DNA from: Prosapia bicincta
Lineage: Eukaryota; Arthropoda; Insecta; Hemiptera; Cercopidae
Direction of reading: 5' to 3'
Length of the DNA stretch: 64,000 nucleotides
Assembly (NCBI GenBank): GCA_036971475.1
Contig: JBAIZL010000001.1
Span: forward strand, 285,931,925 to 285,995,924
The first letter of the stretch is position 1, and each line of letters opens with the position of its first letter. Positions 63,931-64,000 of the stretch are shown in pieces. The position numbers and the translations under genes were made by a program. The notes below the pieces were generated by a model. The model did not search any database. It was not told the DNA's origin and saw nothing but the letters and a program-made list of their open reading frames with translations.

Positions 63931-64000
63931 GATGATATGTTACTATCTGGAGTACATCCGTTCATTCTGCAGTCCATAAATTCGCAGTTCCGACGTTTCG
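63931..64000 (-). mobile_element. Penelope-like tail, second family, cut by window end
   Basis: Matches the left arm of foldback 2 (GTTACTATCTGGAGTACATC, CATAAATTCGCAGTTCCGAC) and runs off the window at GTTTCG, the GAAAC of the hammerhead-like end. It is again bordered by (TA)n on its outer side. Confidence 0.75.

Overview
This window looks like non-genic DNA from an animal nuclear genome. The sequence is strongly AT-rich. It carries very long CA, TA, GA and TG microsatellites, several kilobase-scale minisatellite arrays, and decayed fragments of non-LTR retrotransposons. There is no intact gene, no operon and no conventional RNA gene. The retrotransposon fragments (an RNase H domain with LQWIPSHVG, LEAFEMW-type and FGHVKRM-type reverse transcriptase C-termini) fit an invertebrate, perhaps an arthropod. 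I cannot name the species. Nearly all long open reading frames are translations of CA/TG repeats or of satellite units whose length is a multiple of three.

Layout. 1-1101: 46-bp array with a 547-bp higher-order repeat. 5.2-5.9 kb: dispersed repeat family A. 6.47-6.93 kb: compound microsatellite. 7.56-9.27 kb: 37/74-bp array. 9.68-10.9 kb: 35-bp array. 14.0-20.2 kb: a large 150-bp satellite built from five ~30-bp monomers and flanked by unamplified monomers. 20.6-24.5 kb: a nest of Penelope-like foldback elements embedded in TA repeats. 30.7-32.2 kb: 22/106-bp array. 32.5 kb: 21-bp array next to a LINE fragment. 35.1-35.8 kb: more than 600 bp of CA then TA. 37.9-38.5 kb: second copy of family A. 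40.4-40.9 kb: RNase H relic running into a 47-bp array. 43.9 kb: LINE relic. 51.4-51.8 kb: two more foldbacks. 52.06-52.77 kb: candidate degenerate DNA transposon. 59.26-59.66 kb: 40/80-bp array. 61.3-61.7 kb: LINE relic and a second ribozyme-type tail. The window ends inside another Penelope-like tail.

The most interesting signal is a set of short hammerhead-ribozyme-like folds (box CUGANGA, stem II, GAAA, a self-complementary stem III, NUH site, 4-bp stem I). Six nearly complete copies fall into two unrelated sequence families. Several sit in head-to-head inverted pairs bounded by (TA)n. Hammerhead motifs are known in Penelope-like retroelements, so the motif class is not new. The palindromic dimer layout, the TA boundary, the extra U after the CUGANGA box and the graded decay between arms deserve testing. 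All pairings were read by eye; no folding or database search was run.
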